Of a stretch of 64,000 nt of DNA, positions 8,350 through 19,800 are shown one piece after another (position 1 is the first letter of the stretch; every line of letters starts with the position of its first letter). The stretch is from Actinomadura citrea (lineage in GTDB: Bacteria > Actinomycetota > Actinomycetes > Streptosporangiales > Streptosporangiaceae): NCBI RefSeq assembly GCF_013409045.1, contig NZ_JACCBT010000001.1, forward strand, positions 7,170,669 through 7,234,668. The letters are read 5' to 3'. The position numbers were made by a program, and so were the translations under genes. The notes below the pieces were generated by a model. That model was given only the letters and a program-made list of their open reading frames with translations. It searched no databases and was not told the origin of the DNA.

Positions 8350-9339
8350 ATGACCACGGTAAGAGACATCGATGCCCGCGGTGCGCAGCACTGCGAGACG
8401 ACGGCGCTGGGGGTGCTTCTGCGGCACCAAGGACTCGATCTGTCCGAGCCCATGCTCTTCGGCCTCGGCTCCGGCCTCTCCTTCATCTACTGGGACAGCA
8501 AGAACATGGGCTTTCCCTTCCTCGGAGGACGGGTCAAGCCGTTCGACCTCACCAGGAACCTGGCCGCCGGACTCGGGCTGGAACTCCTGGTCCAGGAGAC
8601 CACCTCGCCCCGCAGGGGTTGGGAGAACGTGGTGGCCTCCATCGACGACGGCCACCCTGTCGGACTGCAGCTCGACAGCTTCTACCTGGACTACTTCGGG
8701 TCGAAGGTGCACTTCGGCGGTCATGTCGTCGCCATGTACGGCTACGACGACCAGAACGCCTACCTGGTGGACACCGACCAGCAGGGCGGCGCGGTGTCCA
8801 CCAGTCTGACCAGCCTCGCCCAGGCCAGGGCCGCGCGCGGCCCGATGACCGCCAAGCACCGGTCCTTCACCCTCACCGCTGCGAAGGGCCTGCCCTCCCC
8901 GCAGGGCCAGATCATTCCCGCCATCACCGCCTGCGCCGACGCCTTCCTCAACCCGCCCATCGCCAACCTCGGTCACCGCGGCATCGAGAAGGCCGGCACG
9001 TTGGTGCGCACCTGGTTCCAGCGGACCGACGACCCGCAGCGGGACCTGCCGCAGGCGGCCCTGTTGATGGAGGAGGCGGGCACCGGCGGCGCCCTGTTCC
9101 GTAACATCTACCGCGACTTCCTCGCCGAATGCGCCCAACTGGTCGACAGCGGCCGCCTGCGCACCGGCCACGAGCTGTACAGCGAGGCGGCCTGCCTGTG
9201 GACGGAAGTCGCAGCGCTGGTCACGAAAGCCGGTGAGTCGGGCGATGCGCAGTGCCTCGTCCAGGCAGGCACCGTCCTCCACGATCTTTCACGCATAGAG
9301 CGCGAGGCCATGCAGGTGCTGAGCCGCCTGGGGAACTGA
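8350..9339 (+). CDS. BtrH N-terminal-like (papain-like acyltransferase fold) protein with DUF4872-like C-terminus
   Basis: A 329-residue cytosolic protein. The first half resembles the BtrH N-terminal domain: HCETTALGVLLRH near residues 14-26, with His14-Cys15 as the likely catalytic Cys site. It also has FGLGSGLSFIYW and the later FGGHVVAMYGYDDQNAYLVDTD block (about residues 119-140), which supplies a conserved His and Asp. The second half is a helical DUF4872-like region. BtrH of butirosin synthesis transfers an acyl group from a carrier protein to an aminoglycoside, so an acyl or peptidyl transfer role is plausible. No carrier protein or sugar pathway is nearby, so the substrate is unknown. 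Confidence 0.75.
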   Translation: MTTVRDIDARGAQHCETTALGVLLRHQGLDLSEPMLFGLGSGLSFIYWDSKNMGFPFLGGRVKPFDLTRNLAAGLGLELLVQETTSPRRGWENVVASIDDGHPVGLQLDSFYLDYFGSKVHFGGHVVAMYGYDDQNAYLVDTDQQGGAVSTSLTSLAQARAARGPMTAKHRSFTLTAAKGLPSPQGQIIPAITACADAFLNPPIANLGHRGIEKAGTLVRTWFQRTDDPQRDLPQAALLMEEAGTGGALFRNIYRDFLAECAQLVDSGRLRTGHELYSEAACLWTEVAALVTKAGESGDAQCLVQAGTVLHDLSRIEREAMQVLSRLGN

Positions 9340-9440
9340 CGCGACCCCGTCCTGGCAGGTTGCAGAACCCTGGCCACGGCCGGACGCGGAACTCGGTCGG
9401 TCGGCCCGGGATGACCCGCGTATGCCGGGACGGCACCGGC

Positions 9441-10316
9441 TCAGGCCGGGGCGGGCAGACGGATCGAGGCGAGTTTGGCCGGGTCGACGACGATGTGGAT
9501 ACCGGTGATCCGGCCTCCGGTGACGGTGAAGGCGATGACGGAGAGAGGGGTGCCGTCGGGGCGCCAGGACATGTGGCCGGGGATGCCGTTGACCAGCACG
9601 GGCCGGTGGCGGGCCGCCTCGCCGGAGAACATCCGGGCGCGGGCGGCGACCGTGGTGGCGCCGAGGGTGACGACCACGCCGTCGGGGGTGTCGACGGTCA
9701 GCTTCACGTCCGGGTCCAGGACGCGCAGGAGCGCTTCGAAGTCGCCGCTGAGGGCGGCGGCGCGGAAGGCCTGGACGACCTCTCGGTGCTCGCGGCCGGG
9801 ATCCGCCGGCCGGTCCGTGGCTTGGACCTTCCGGCGGGCGCGGCTGGCGATCATCTTGCCGGCGCCCGCGGACTTGCCCAGGATCTGACCGATTTCGTGG
9901 AACGGGACCGCGAACATGTCGTGCAGGACGAACGCCAGGCGCTCGTTCGGGGTGAGCGAGTCGAGCACGACCAGCAGGGCGAGGCCGACCGAGTCGGCCA
10001 GGGCCGCCTGCTCGTCCGGCGCGGGGCCGTCGGCGGGCGTCACCACCAGGTCCGCGGACTCTTGCCCGTAGGCGGTCTCGGGGTGGGCGCGGCGAGATCT
10101 CAGGAGGTCCAGGCTGATCCGGCCGACCACGGTGGTCAGCCAGCCCGCCAGGTTGGCGATGGTCGCCTCGTCCTGGCGGACGAGGCGCATCCAGGCTTCC
10201 TGGACCACGTCCTCGGCGTCGGCGTGCGAGCCCAGCACGCGGTACGCGACGGCGAGCAGCCGGTCCCGCTGGGCTTCGAACGCCTCGGTCACCAGGCCGG
10301 TGGGGCGGGCGGTCAC
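9441..10316 (-). CDS. ECF41-type RNA polymerase sigma factor with SnoaL-like C-terminal domain
   Basis: A 291-residue sigma factor of the SigJ/ECF41 group. Region 2 is seen at QRDRLLAVAYRVLGSHADAEDVVQEAWMR and WLTTVVGRISLDLLRSRR. Region 4 is at LDSLTPNERLAFVLHDMFAVPFHEIGQIL followed by SAGAGKMIASRARRKV. The extra C-terminal third is SnoaL-like and ends with DPAKL, a variant of the NPDKL motif by which this group controls its own activity without a classic anti-sigma factor. The GTG start at 10316 overlaps the VOC gene stop by 4 bp. ECF41 factors are usually co-encoded with a small carboxymuconolactone, VOC or oxidoreductase gene, as here. Confidence 0.9.
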   Translation of the reverse strand: MTARPTGLVTEAFEAQRDRLLAVAYRVLGSHADAEDVVQEAWMRLVRQDEATIANLAGWLTTVVGRISLDLLRSRRAHPETAYGQESADLVVTPADGPAPDEQAALADSVGLALLVVLDSLTPNERLAFVLHDMFAVPFHEIGQILGKSAGAGKMIASRARRKVQATDRPADPGREHREVVQAFRAAALSGDFEALLRVLDPDVKLTVDTPDGVVVTLGATTVAARARMFSGEAARHRPVLVNGIPGHMSWRPDGTPLSVIAFTVTGGRITGIHIVVDPAKLASIRLPAPA

Positions 10317-10705
10317 GGCTTCCGCTGCTGCCGGAGCGAGATCCGGTTGCCGTCCGGGTCCACCGCCTCGATGCGGACCCCGAACGGGTAGTCCTCGGGT
10401 TCGGGCTCATCGAAGGTGACGCCGCGCCGGCGCATGGTCTCGAAGTCCTTTCGCAGATCGTCGGATTCGAGGATCAGCGGACCGGGCGCGGCATGCCGGC
10501 CCCCGCCCCCCGGCCGTCCCGCGCCGGCGGCGTGCGACCACAGGATGATCTGTACCGGGCTGTCGGGCACGCCGACGGTGAGGAACCGTCCGTCGGGCCC
10601 CGGGAAGTCGATCCGCTTCTCCAGGCCGAGTCCCTCGGTGTAGAACCCCAGCGCTCGGTCCTGATCGGTGACGTAGACGGTCACGTACATGATGTTGGTC
10701 AGCAT
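10313..10705 (-). CDS. VOC superfamily (glyoxalase/bleomycin-resistance-like) protein
   Basis: A 130-residue two-module beta-alpha-beta-beta-beta protein. The first module is MYVTVYVTDQDRALGFYTEGLGL; the second ends LILESDDLRKDFETMRRRGVTFDEP and FGVRIEAVDPDGNRISLRQQ. The terminal DPDGN and the paired strands are typical of VOC metalloenzymes, but the substrate cannot be named. It lies directly upstream of the ECF41 sigma gene with a GTGA overlap, so it is probably made together with it and may be part of its regulon. Confidence 0.85.
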   Translation of the reverse strand: MLTNIMYVTVYVTDQDRALGFYTEGLGLEKRIDFPGPDGRFLTVGVPDSPVQIILWSHAAGAGRPGGGGRHAAPGPLILESDDLRKDFETMRRRGVTFDEPEPEDYPFGVRIEAVDPDGNRISLRQQRKP

Positions 10706-10920
10706 CCCGTTCTCGATTCACTCGTCGGTGCGACGACCGTTCGTCCTCCGTCGTCACATCCATGACGAGTGCCGGCGGGAGAAGGTAACAGGACGCCGGC
10801 CCTTCAACCGCAGCGGCTTCCGCAGGTAGCGCTTCGGCGCGCCCCCGGGTGAGCCGGGCCTGCGGCGCAGTCGAATGAACACGGTTGTCTGTTCGTCAGC
10901 GGGACGGCTAGGGTCGGCCC

Positions 10921-12273
10921 GTGAGTGATCTGGGCCAGGTCCTCGCCCATCGGTACCGGTTGACGGATCTCCTGGGGCAGGGCGGCATGGGAGCCGTCTG
11001 GCACGCGCGCGACGTTCAGCTGGACCGGGACGTGGCCGTCAAGGAGCTCCGGCTTCCCGAGCAGCTGGGCGCCGCCCAGCGGGCGAGGTTGATCGCGCGG
11101 CTGGACCGGGAGGCACGCGCCGCCGCGAGGCTGAAGCATCCCGGCATCGTCACCGTCCATGACCTGGTCACCGGAGATGACGGGCGCCCCTGGATCGTCA
11201 TGGAGCTGGTCCACGGCGGGTCGCTGGACGACCTGCTCAAGTCCCAAGGGCCCCTCACACCGCGGCAGGCGGCGGGAATCGGCCTGCAGATGCTGGACGC
11301 CCTCCATACGGCGCACCGAGCGGGCATCACCCACCGGGACGTGAAGCCCGCGAACGTGCTCCTGGAAGGCGACCGGGTCGTCCTGACGGACTTCGGCATC
11401 GCCGCCCTTGAGGACGATGCGACCCTCACCCGTTCGGGCGAGATCATGGGGACCCCCGCCTTCATGTCCCCCGAGCAGGTGCGGGGCCTTCCGACGAGCG
11501 CCGCCACCGACCTGTGGTCGCTGGGCGCGACCCTCCACACGGCCACGGAGGGCCGTCCCCCGTTCGGCGGCACGAGCACCGGAGCGGTCTTCGTCGCCGT
11601 GGCGACCGAAGACCCCGCGCCCGCCGTCCGCGCCGGTCCCCTGGAACCAGTGATCAGCGGCCTTCTCCGCAAGGACCCGGCCCAGCGGCTTACCGCCGAT
11701 CAGGTGCGCGCGACACTGGCCCGGCTCAGTTCCGGTCCACCGGCAGATGCCGCGGCGCCCGGCCGCGCACCCGCGCAGGGGTTCGCCCACCAGCCGCCGC
11801 CCCCGATGTCGCCCGCGGCTCAGCGCGGGAAACTCCTGTGGGTGGCGCTGGTCGCCGCGGCGGTGACCGTCGTGGCCGCTGTGGCGGTGTCCGCATCCGT
11901 GATCCTCACCGGCGGCGACTCCACCTACGAGAACAATGTGAGCATCGCCGAGAAGCTGGGAGCGCCCAGCGGCTACACCCGTACATCGGCGAGGAAGGTG
12001 GGCGGCAGCCGAGCGGAGGTGACGTTCACCGGCGCCCGCAGGTGCACGTCAGGGTGCTCCGGTCCTGCCACCACCGCGGATCGCGCGGAGTTCGCCGCCA
12101 TCACGGAATGGCTCACGACCAGGCCCGGCATCGCGGCAGTGCACCCCCCGGCGCTGTCCCCGGACGGCAAGAGCTGCATCATCGGCGTTCAACCCGTCCG
12201 CGTACCGGGCGTCGTCAAGGCCCAGGTGGTACTCCGCGACGACAGGACCCTCCTGCAGATCGAGGTCAGCTGA
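10921..12273 (+). CDS. Membrane-anchored serine/threonine protein kinase (Pkn family)
   Basis: A 450-residue kinase starting with GTG. The kinase domain (about residues 8-265) has the glycine loop LGQGGMGAVW, catalytic Lys41 in VAVKE, catalytic Asp140 in HRDVKPANVL, DFG Asp157 and the activation-loop end GTPAFMSPEQ. A Pro-rich linker leads to one transmembrane helix at about residues 305-328. An extracellular region of about 120 residues follows, with a Cys pair (CTSGC) and no PASTA repeats. It probably senses an outside signal, but neither ligand nor substrates are evident. The gene stands alone. Confidence 0.92.
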   Translation: MSDLGQVLAHRYRLTDLLGQGGMGAVWHARDVQLDRDVAVKELRLPEQLGAAQRARLIARLDREARAAARLKHPGIVTVHDLVTGDDGRPWIVMELVHGGSLDDLLKSQGPLTPRQAAGIGLQMLDALHTAHRAGITHRDVKPANVLLEGDRVVLTDFGIAALEDDATLTRSGEIMGTPAFMSPEQVRGLPTSAATDLWSLGATLHTATEGRPPFGGTSTGAVFVAVATEDPAPAVRAGPLEPVISGLLRKDPAQRLTADQVRATLARLSSGPPADAAAPGRAPAQGFAHQPPPPMSPAAQRGKLLWVALVAAAVTVVAAVAVSASVILTGGDSTYENNVSIAEKLGAPSGYTRTSARKVGGSRAEVTFTGARRCTSGCSGPATTADRAEFAAITEWLTTRPGIAAVHPPALSPDGKSCIIGVQPVRVPGVVKAQVVLRDDRTLLQIEVS

Positions 12274-12360
12274 GCCCGGCGGGCCATCGATCTGGCTCGG
12301 GCAGCCTACGGCCCGCGAACCAGATCTCGGTGCTTCGGCGTCGAGCAGCGAGGAGTCCGG

Positions 12361-12376
12361 GTGACCCGTGGGTCAC
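12361..12376. repeat. Short perfect inverted repeat in convergent intergenic region
   Basis: GTGACCC-GT-GGGTCAC is a perfect palindromic pair with 7-nt arms. It lies in the 228-bp gap between the convergent kinase and protease genes. It may form a small hairpin or be a protein site. Nothing else was recognised in the gap. Confidence 0.35.
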
Positions 12377-12501
12377 GGGGATGAGGTGCCTGTCGGCGAC
12401 CGTGGTGTCGAGAACGTCCGGCCGGGAGGCACCCCCACCCCGCTCGTATGGCGGCAGTTCCCCCTCAGCGACGTCGAAGTCTTTCGTACGTCCGATCGCT
12501 G

Positions 12502-13758
12502 TTATCCCGTGGTGACGCGTGCGCCGGTGTAGCCCTGGATGTAGGTGATTTCGACGTACCAGCTGCGATTCTCCTGGCCGATGTCCTGGAGGCATCGATC
12601 GTCGGTTGGGGACACCGGCGCGCTTGTGCTGGTTATTCCCTGAGCCTCGCCATCGGCCGTGTAGCGGGGACCGCCGGAGTCGCCGGGTCGAGTGCAGGTG
12701 GTGTCACGGGTCAGGTTGTAGACGGTCCGGTGCTGGTCGGTCTGGTAGACGGATTCGCCGCGGTTGCGGATGACGCCACAGGTGATACCGGTCCGAAAGC
12801 CCGATTTGCAGATCGAGCTGCCGATGGGCCGCTGCTGGGTTCCATGGACGATCAGGACGCCGTCGAAAGGGGTGTGGAGGGAGATCCATGGACCCTGGCT
12901 CCAGTAGTCGGTCCTGATCGAACCGATGACGCCCCAGTCGTGATCGCGATTGACCAGCCACCAGCGCCCGAGAATCGTCGATGTCTTGGTCGGTTCCTCG
13001 TAGCGGGCGTTGCCGAAGCCGTAGGCCTCTGCGGCGGTCGCGCAGTGTCCCGCGCTGATGATGACCGGGTCGGAGACTCCGGGCAGGTCGGAGTAGGTCA
13101 GCCGAGCGTTGAATCCGAGGGAGCACGGGGTGTTTCCGGACTGGATGCCCTCGCCACCGTCCGCCCACTCGGTGGCGACGGCCGGCGCCGTGGTGGTCTC
13201 GAACCGTACAGCGCCGCCGTGGGCGAGCGCTCTTTTCGCGAGCTGGCCGCGCTCGCGCCCGGCGAGGGTGGTGACCACGACGCGGCCGGTGACCGGGTCG
13301 ACGCCCCACGATCTCACTCCGGCGACCGCGGACGGTTCGGACTCGGCCAGTTCGTCGAGTTCGGTCTTGATGGCGTTGAGTTCGGTAAGGCCATGGCCGT
13401 TCGGCAGGATCCTGGGAAGGGCTCCGCCTCTGCGCACCGACGCTGCCATTGTCGCGTCGGTGAGGTTGACGACGAGCTTGCCGCTGCCGGGGTCGAACCA
13501 CGAACCGGCGTAGGTCCTGCCCAGGGTGGGCACGACCGCGGCCTCGGTCCTGGCCGCCTCGTTCTCGGCCGCCAGGCGGCGGCGGGCGGCGGCTTCGTCG
13601 ATGTGCAGGTCACGTGCCATGGCCTTGAGGACGGCGTCCGATCCCTCCGGGCGTGGCGGGCGGAGCGAAGCGGCCGTCGCGGCATCGGACAGGCAGGCCG
13701 ACGTGACGATCGTGAGGGTCGTGAGGGCGCAGGCGCGTCTGGATCTTCTTCGTGCCAT
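12502..13758 (-). CDS. Secreted S1-family serine protease with pro-region
   Basis: A 418-residue chymotrypsin-fold protease. It starts with a signal peptide (MARRRSRRACALTTLTIVTSAC..., cleaved near AATA). A pro-region of about 150-170 residues resembles the alpha-lytic protease type. The catalytic triad is visible as SAGHC (His near 239), NRDHDWGVIG (Asp near 274) and CTRPGDSGGP (Ser near 360). It should be exported as a zymogen and mature outside the cell. It lies 112 bp after the end of the giant-protein operon in the same direction, so read-through is possible though not shown. Confidence 0.88.
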   Translation of the reverse strand: MARRRSRRACALTTLTIVTSACLSDAATAASLRPPRPEGSDAVLKAMARDLHIDEAAARRRLAAENEAARTEAAVVPTLGRTYAGSWFDPGSGKLVVNLTDATMAASVRRGGALPRILPNGHGLTELNAIKTELDELAESEPSAVAGVRSWGVDPVTGRVVVTTLAGRERGQLAKRALAHGGAVRFETTTAPAVATEWADGGEGIQSGNTPCSLGFNARLTYSDLPGVSDPVIISAGHCATAAEAYGFGNARYEEPTKTSTILGRWWLVNRDHDWGVIGSIRTDYWSQGPWISLHTPFDGVLIVHGTQQRPIGSSICKSGFRTGITCGVIRNRGESVYQTDQHRTVYNLTRDTTCTRPGDSGGPRYTADGEAQGITSTSAPVSPTDDRCLQDIGQENRSWYVEITYIQGYTGARVTTG

Positions 13759-13870
13759 CGGTGGTTTCCGTTTCCGATCGGGTGACCGCGCTCGACAAGG
13801 CCCGTGCTCTCGGCCTCCTTTTCCCCGTGCCCCCGCCGATCGACGACCCGATCAGTTCCGGGTGACCTGT

Positions 13871-16800
13871 TCAAAGCGGGATGTGCGTCGAGCCGGTCTG
13901 GCTGATCTTCTGGACGGTGTAGGACTCCGCTCGCTCGGGGCGGGTCGAGTCGGTGAACTGGAACACCGCGCGTCGGCGCACTACCTCCGTGCGCAGGTCG
14001 GCCGGATTCACGAGCTCGACGCGCTGCGCCTCCGGGCCCCAGGCGAAGCGCACACACTCGACGTACGTGTGGTCGCCGGCCGTCTGCCTGCGCAGCAGCG
14101 CGTACGCCGCCTCGGTCGTGGGGATCACCGGAGCCTCGACGATGGTGATGTCGAGCTGCGCCACGACCGGCTTCACCGGGCCCGAGTCGACGTGCAGGAC
14201 GAGTCGCAGCCGTTCGCCTGGGTTGAGCGGCCCGTTCAGCTTCTGGATCGCGGCCAGCGAGAGCTCGTACAGCTTTCCCGGGTCGAGCCTTTGCGGACCG
14301 CCGGGTGCGTTCGGGTCCACCAGGTCGCGTGGGGTCTGGTCCAGGTCGATCTTCTGGAGCGTCAGCGTGGCCTTCGGGCTGCCCGGGGGCGGTTCGTCCC
14401 AGTCGAAGCGCAGGGCCAGCGTGCCGTCCGGGTTGCACTCCCGCCGCTCCGCGGAAAGCGTGACGGCGCGCTGCGGGCTCGTGCTGCCGCCCGGTTGCTG
14501 CGGGAACTGCACCGGCACGGTGGCGTGGGCGGAAGGCGAGGCCAGCCGCCGGTTGTATTCCGGGTCCTCGAAATGGACGTAGCGCGGGACGAGGGGCAGG
14601 TGGGGCGCGCTCGGGTCGGCCACACGGAGCGGGAAACGCAGCACATGGCTGTAGCCGTCGTGATACGGCTCCGCGCCGGGCCGGTGAGGGGCGAACTGCG
14701 CTCTGACGCGCGCGTGGATCGTCGCACCGGGCGGCATGCCGGCGATCAGCTCGCGGGCCCGGTCGGCGCGGGTCTTCGCGTCGCCGGGGAGCCCGAACCG
14801 GCAGATCGCGAACTTCGCCGTGTCGACGGTGTCGACCTCCGGCCCCGGCAGGGGCACGCCGACCGCACCGAGCTGGGCCCGCAGGGTCGGTGTCAGCACC
14901 AGCGTCGGGGTGGTGATGTCCGCAAGCGTCGTGACCCGCCCGGCGCCCACGAGTTCCAGGGCCAGGACCCAGTCGCGGATGCCGGTCTCCGGCGTCTCCG
15001 GTTTCTGACCGCCGAGCAGCGTGATGCTGCCGTCGATCCGGTAGACGAAGGTCAGGACACCGTCCCAGCCCACGTCCAGCCTGGAGCGCTCGACCGCGGC
15101 CAACTGCAGCCGCAGGCGCTGGGCGGTCTGTCGGTAGGTCGGGTTCTCCCGGGGGTCTTCGAAGCCGGCGCGGAAGGCCTCGTCGGTCGGGGACGGCGTG
15201 ACCAGGGCCGGCTTCTCGGGGTCGAAGTGGCTCGCCCAGGTGCGCAGCGCGACTCCTTGCCGGCCGTCGACGTTGGCCGGCAGCGGTACTGGACGCGGGG
15301 CACGGTGCTGTACCGGTAGCCCGCCGGAGAGCATGGCCAGACCGCGCGGGCGCGGGTGCTCGCCCGCCAGGGTGACGCCGCTCTGGCGCAGGAGGTGGTT
15401 GCGCAGCGTCACGAACACGCCGGCACGTGTGCCGCTCACCAGGTAGCGCAGCTCGCCGGGCAGGACCGGCTGCCAGCGTTCCAGGGCCGGCCCCTCGGGG
15501 GCGGCCGCGTCCGGATCGGGAAGGGCGGGCTCATCGAACATCGGCTCGGTCAGCGCGGGGAGTGGCGGGTCGGGCGGTGCGGGGAGCAGGCTGCGTACGG
15601 CCGGCGCGCGGAAGCGCCGTGGCAGGCCGCCGGTCGGCCGGTCGGTGTGCAGCGCCGAGCGGAACTGCACCGTGCTTTGGACCGTCTGCCACCAGAGCGT
15701 CTGGCCCGCCGTGCCGGGCGTGGCCACGCCGATGACGCCCTGCTGCCCCTTGGTGTAGTGCACACTGACGCGCAGCGCGCTGAGGCCCCAGGGCCACGCC
15801 GGCAGGTCCCCCCGCACCGGGCGCTGGGTGAGGTAGAGCGGCTGCACCCCGACCGTCTGCGGCGGCGCGAGTTCGAAGTCGCGGGGGCTGGCGGGGATCG
15901 CCGCGATGGCGCACTGGCCCTCGCGGTAGCGCAGATCGGCGAGCTCCGGGCGGACGCTGAACAGCCGCCTCGCCAGTGGTTCCGCGCTCGTCACCCGGAC
16001 CAGGGCGAAGGCGTAGCCGATGGTCAGGGCGGCCTCCCCCAGGCCGTCCGGACGGGTGTTGTCGCTGATGATCCGGTAGCGCAGCACCGCGATCGGCGAC
16101 TCCGGCGCCAGAAGACGCTGGGACTGGACGGCCCAGCCCTGGGCCTGGGCGCGCAGGTGGCTCTCATCGGCCAGCTCGGGGTGGTCGGGCTGCACGCTCC
16201 ACATGCGGCTCGCCACGGGCCGCAGCCGTGCGGTGCCGGGCGCGAGGCAGAGCAGCTCGGCGAGCAGCAACCGGGGTTGCAGGGGCGACGGACCGCCCGT
16301 CGGCACCGTCGGAGCCGGCCGCCACTGGAGCCCCAGGTACGGGCTGATCACGATGTTCAGCGGGCGCGGGTTGTCGGCCCCGTCGAGCGCGAGCGGTGCG
16401 GGGACGAGGGTGGCCGCGGGATGGCGGCGGGGGCCCTGGCCGTCGGCGGGAGGCTGGCCGAGCAGCCCGCTGCTCGCGATGAGCGCGGCGGCCAGGGTCC
16501 AGCCGTAGGGCGGTTTGCTGGTCGGCGCCAGAGTGCTCACGGCCTGGGTCAGCAGGAGCCCGTCCTCGCGCCAGACGGGGTCGGCGTACGGCGAGGGTTC
16601 GGCCGGCGCCGTCCGGTCGTCCGGCTGGGGCGGGTAGAAGGGGCGGCGCGGGTCGAAGGCCTGGCGCAGGGCGACCGGACGGCTGAGCCGGGCCGGCGTC
16701 TCGGGGAGGGCGGCAAGGACGCTCTGCAGCAGTGCGTCCTGCGGCTCGGGGGACGGATTCTGAGCGCGGAACCAGCTCTCCTCCAACGCCAACGGGTCGA

Positions 16801-19800
16801 GCCGAGCGAAGCTGCGGCCGACCACGGTGTCCAGGCTGGCGAAGGTGACGGCCAGGGGGGCGCTGTCGGCCCAGCCGCTGAGGGCGAGAGCCAGGCTGGG
16901 CAGTGCGGTGGTGGGGGCCGCGGCGCGCAGGCGGGCGATGAGCAGCAGCGGGTCGGTCTGCAGCGGGCTGGGCTGCTGCCCGGCGGGCGGCTGGGCCAGG
17001 TCGCGGGTCGTGTCCTGCAGCCGGCCCAGGAAGGGCATGGTCAGCAGCAGCCAGCGCGGGTCGGTCGGGTCGCTGGGCGCGTAGTCCGCCGGGCTGCTGA
17101 GCAGGGCGCCCTGGCTGCCGGTCGGGAGGAACTGCAGCGTGGTGGCCACGCTTTCCCCGGCGGGCGTGAGCCTGACCAGGTGGTGGGCGCTCGCCTCGAC
17201 GAGCAGCGTGTCCGGGGGCAGTGCGTCGAGCGCCGCCCCCGAGTCGGCCAGCAGCGCCGACAGGCCGGCGCCCAGGTAGCCGCCGCTCACGCTGCCGAGC
17301 GGGCTGACGCCCTCGACGGGGTCGGTGATCTTGAGCGCGGCCATGGCGCGCAGGAACTGCGCGGCGCGCTGCGGCGCGAGCAGGCGCACCTCCTGCACGG
17401 CCGTCCAGCGGGCCTCACGGCCGAGGGTCCCGCCGCTCCCGCCGGCCGCCGGCGTCACCTCGACGAGCTGGTGCTCGACCAGGGCCAGGGTCTGCCAGCT
17501 CTGGCCCTGGGCGAAGGTGAACAGCAGCGGGCCCGCGGCGCCGGTCAGGATGGATCCGGGCAGCTCGTGCTGGTTCAGCAGCACCCTGATCGTGTGCCGC
17601 AGATGGGTCAGGGGCGGGGCCCCGGCGGTGCGGGCCGCAGGCAGGGTGATGCGCGCGGTGGCCGCGTCGTAGTTGAGCTGCTGCGGCCAGGAGACCAGGT
17701 TGGTCGCGGTCAGCATCCCGTTGAGCAGGAAGCTCTCCTGCCAGTCCGAACCCTGCAGGCGCGAGGTGTAGCCCACCACGAGATCGCCGGCCGAGGAGCC
17801 GTACAGCTCCGCGGCCTCGGCGCTTCGGCTGGGACCGCGGTCGTGCAGCGAGCGGCCCCAGTGGGCTACGAGCAGAGCCTCCACGAAGGCGCCGGTCAGG
17901 GTCAGCTTCGGCACGTCGTCCGGACGGGCGGTGGCGCGGAACGTCACCGTGGCGAAGCCGGGGGCGGCGCGTTCGCCCAGGCCGGGCGTCTGGGCATCGG
18001 CCAGGCGCATGCCCGGCAGGAACTGGAGGCCTTCGGGCTGCGGGGCACCGTAGCCGTTCCAGCCGAACTGCAGCGTCGTGTCGCCGGCCAGCGCCGCGGG
18101 CGAGCCGTCGGGCAGCGTGACGGCGAGGGTGAGGTCGCCGAAGAGGTTCGCGGTGTCGAGCGTGAAACGATCCGTCCCCTTCGCCATCAGGTCGAAGGTC
18201 AGCCCGGCCGCGACCGCCTCCCCTCTGGACGCGGTGGGCGCCGTCGCCGGCCCCGCGCCGAAGCGCGCGGACACCTCCTCGGCGGTGAGGGCGCGGCCGT
18301 AGACGGCGACCATGCGATAGGTGCCCAGCCAGGCCCGGCCGCCCGTGATCTCATCGCCGAGAGCCAGCTCGAACTGGTCGTTCCAGGCGGCCAGGCTCCC
18401 GCCCACGTTGTGCTCGGCCTTCAGCTGCCCATTGACGTAGATCCGGGTTCGGCCGTCGGCGGAGCGGGTGTAGGCCAGGTGGGTCAGGGCGGCGCCGAGC
18501 GAACCGGCCGGGGTGGCCAGGTCGGGGGCGCCCTCATCGTTGGTGGCGTCGGTGTGCAGCCACACGTCCACGAAGGACGAATCGAGCAGGCCCTTGCGCT
18601 GCTGGAGGGTCACGTTCCGGTGCCCCGCGTCGGAGGAGACGGTGAGGATGTCGAACTGCCCGCCCGTCAGCAGGCCGGTGACGGGCTTCACCCATGCCTC
18701 GATACTGATCTCGTTGCTCGCCTTCACCGCGGCGTTCAGTTTCGCGGCGGGAGCGCCCGAGCGGATGAGCGTCGCCTTGGTGAGGGTCAGGCCGTTGGGG
18801 CTCCAGCTCATGCCCTGGGTCGCGGCCGCGCTCAGGTGCAGCGGCTCACCGATGCCGGAGGTGTCGTGGACCGTGGCGCCGCCGCCCTCGTCGAAGCGGT
18901 AGAGAGCCTGCAGACCTGTCGGCGGCCTGTCGATCCGTACGGCGACGGTGAGGTTCAGGGTGTGCTCACCACCGGTCATGTCGAGGCCGAGGGCGACCCG
19001 CTGCGGCACGATCGGGGCGGTCCCGGTCGCGCCGGGCAGGGTGAAGGGCGGCGTCGCGGGGTCGGGGAAGCTGATCGGCGGCAGGCCGACCGCCCACTCC
19101 ACCTGGAACAGGTGGAAGTGCAGCCGCACCTGCTCGATGGTCAGGCCGGCGCCACCGGACGCCAGCGCGACGCGGCCGACCCGCAGGCGCGGCGCGTCGC
19201 CGGCCTCACCGGCGGCGACGGCCAGGGGCCACTCCAGGACGTCGCCGTCGAGGCCGATGGCACTGAGGTTCAGCGCGGTGCCGCCGCCGGAGAAGGTCAG
19301 CCGCACGCAGTTGCTCAGATCGGTCTGCTCGTCGTCGGAACCGGCCACCGGGAGCTGCAACCGCCCGATCACGTCGACCGCGGCCACGCCGTCGCCGGCG
19401 AAGACCACGCGGTCGAGCACCATCGGGAAGAAGCGCAGGCCGAACAGGTCGAGGCCGGGCGGGGGCGCGTCAGGATCATCGTCGAGCGGGCGCAGGCGCC
19501 ACTCGTACCCGGTCCGGTGCTCGTAGTCGCTGCTGCGCGCCTCGGGGTCGTTGCCGTCGAGATCGAGCTCGACGGCCTTGGGTGAGCGGGCGGAGGCCTT
19601 GCTGAAGGTGGAGCCCTGGGCCGGCAGGTCGCGGAACCAGAGCCGCCAGGTCGCCGTGGCGTGGCCGAGGGTGAGCGGCAGGCGGGTGGTGGTCAGCTGC
19701 ACCTCGCCCGCCGTGGGATGGCTCAGCGGGGTCCTGATCAGGTTGGACGTGGGCAGGCTCGCACCGCGCACCAGGCCGCGCTGGTCGGCGAAGCCGGCGT

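Noticed and set aside
12274..12501. Possible small gene between kinase and protease
   Set aside because: Open frames here extend into neighbours, have no start with a ribosome site and no recognisable sequence; only a short palindrome was kept.
13759..13870. Possible terminator separating giant operon and protease
   Set aside because: No convincing stem-loop was found, so whether the protease belongs to the operon is left open.
15356..19585. 1409-codon plus-strand open frame opposite the giant gene
   Set aside because: It is an antisense shadow of a high-GC gene: rich in Arg, Gln, His and Gly, with no motifs, while the minus-strand frame shows LamG and coherent strands.
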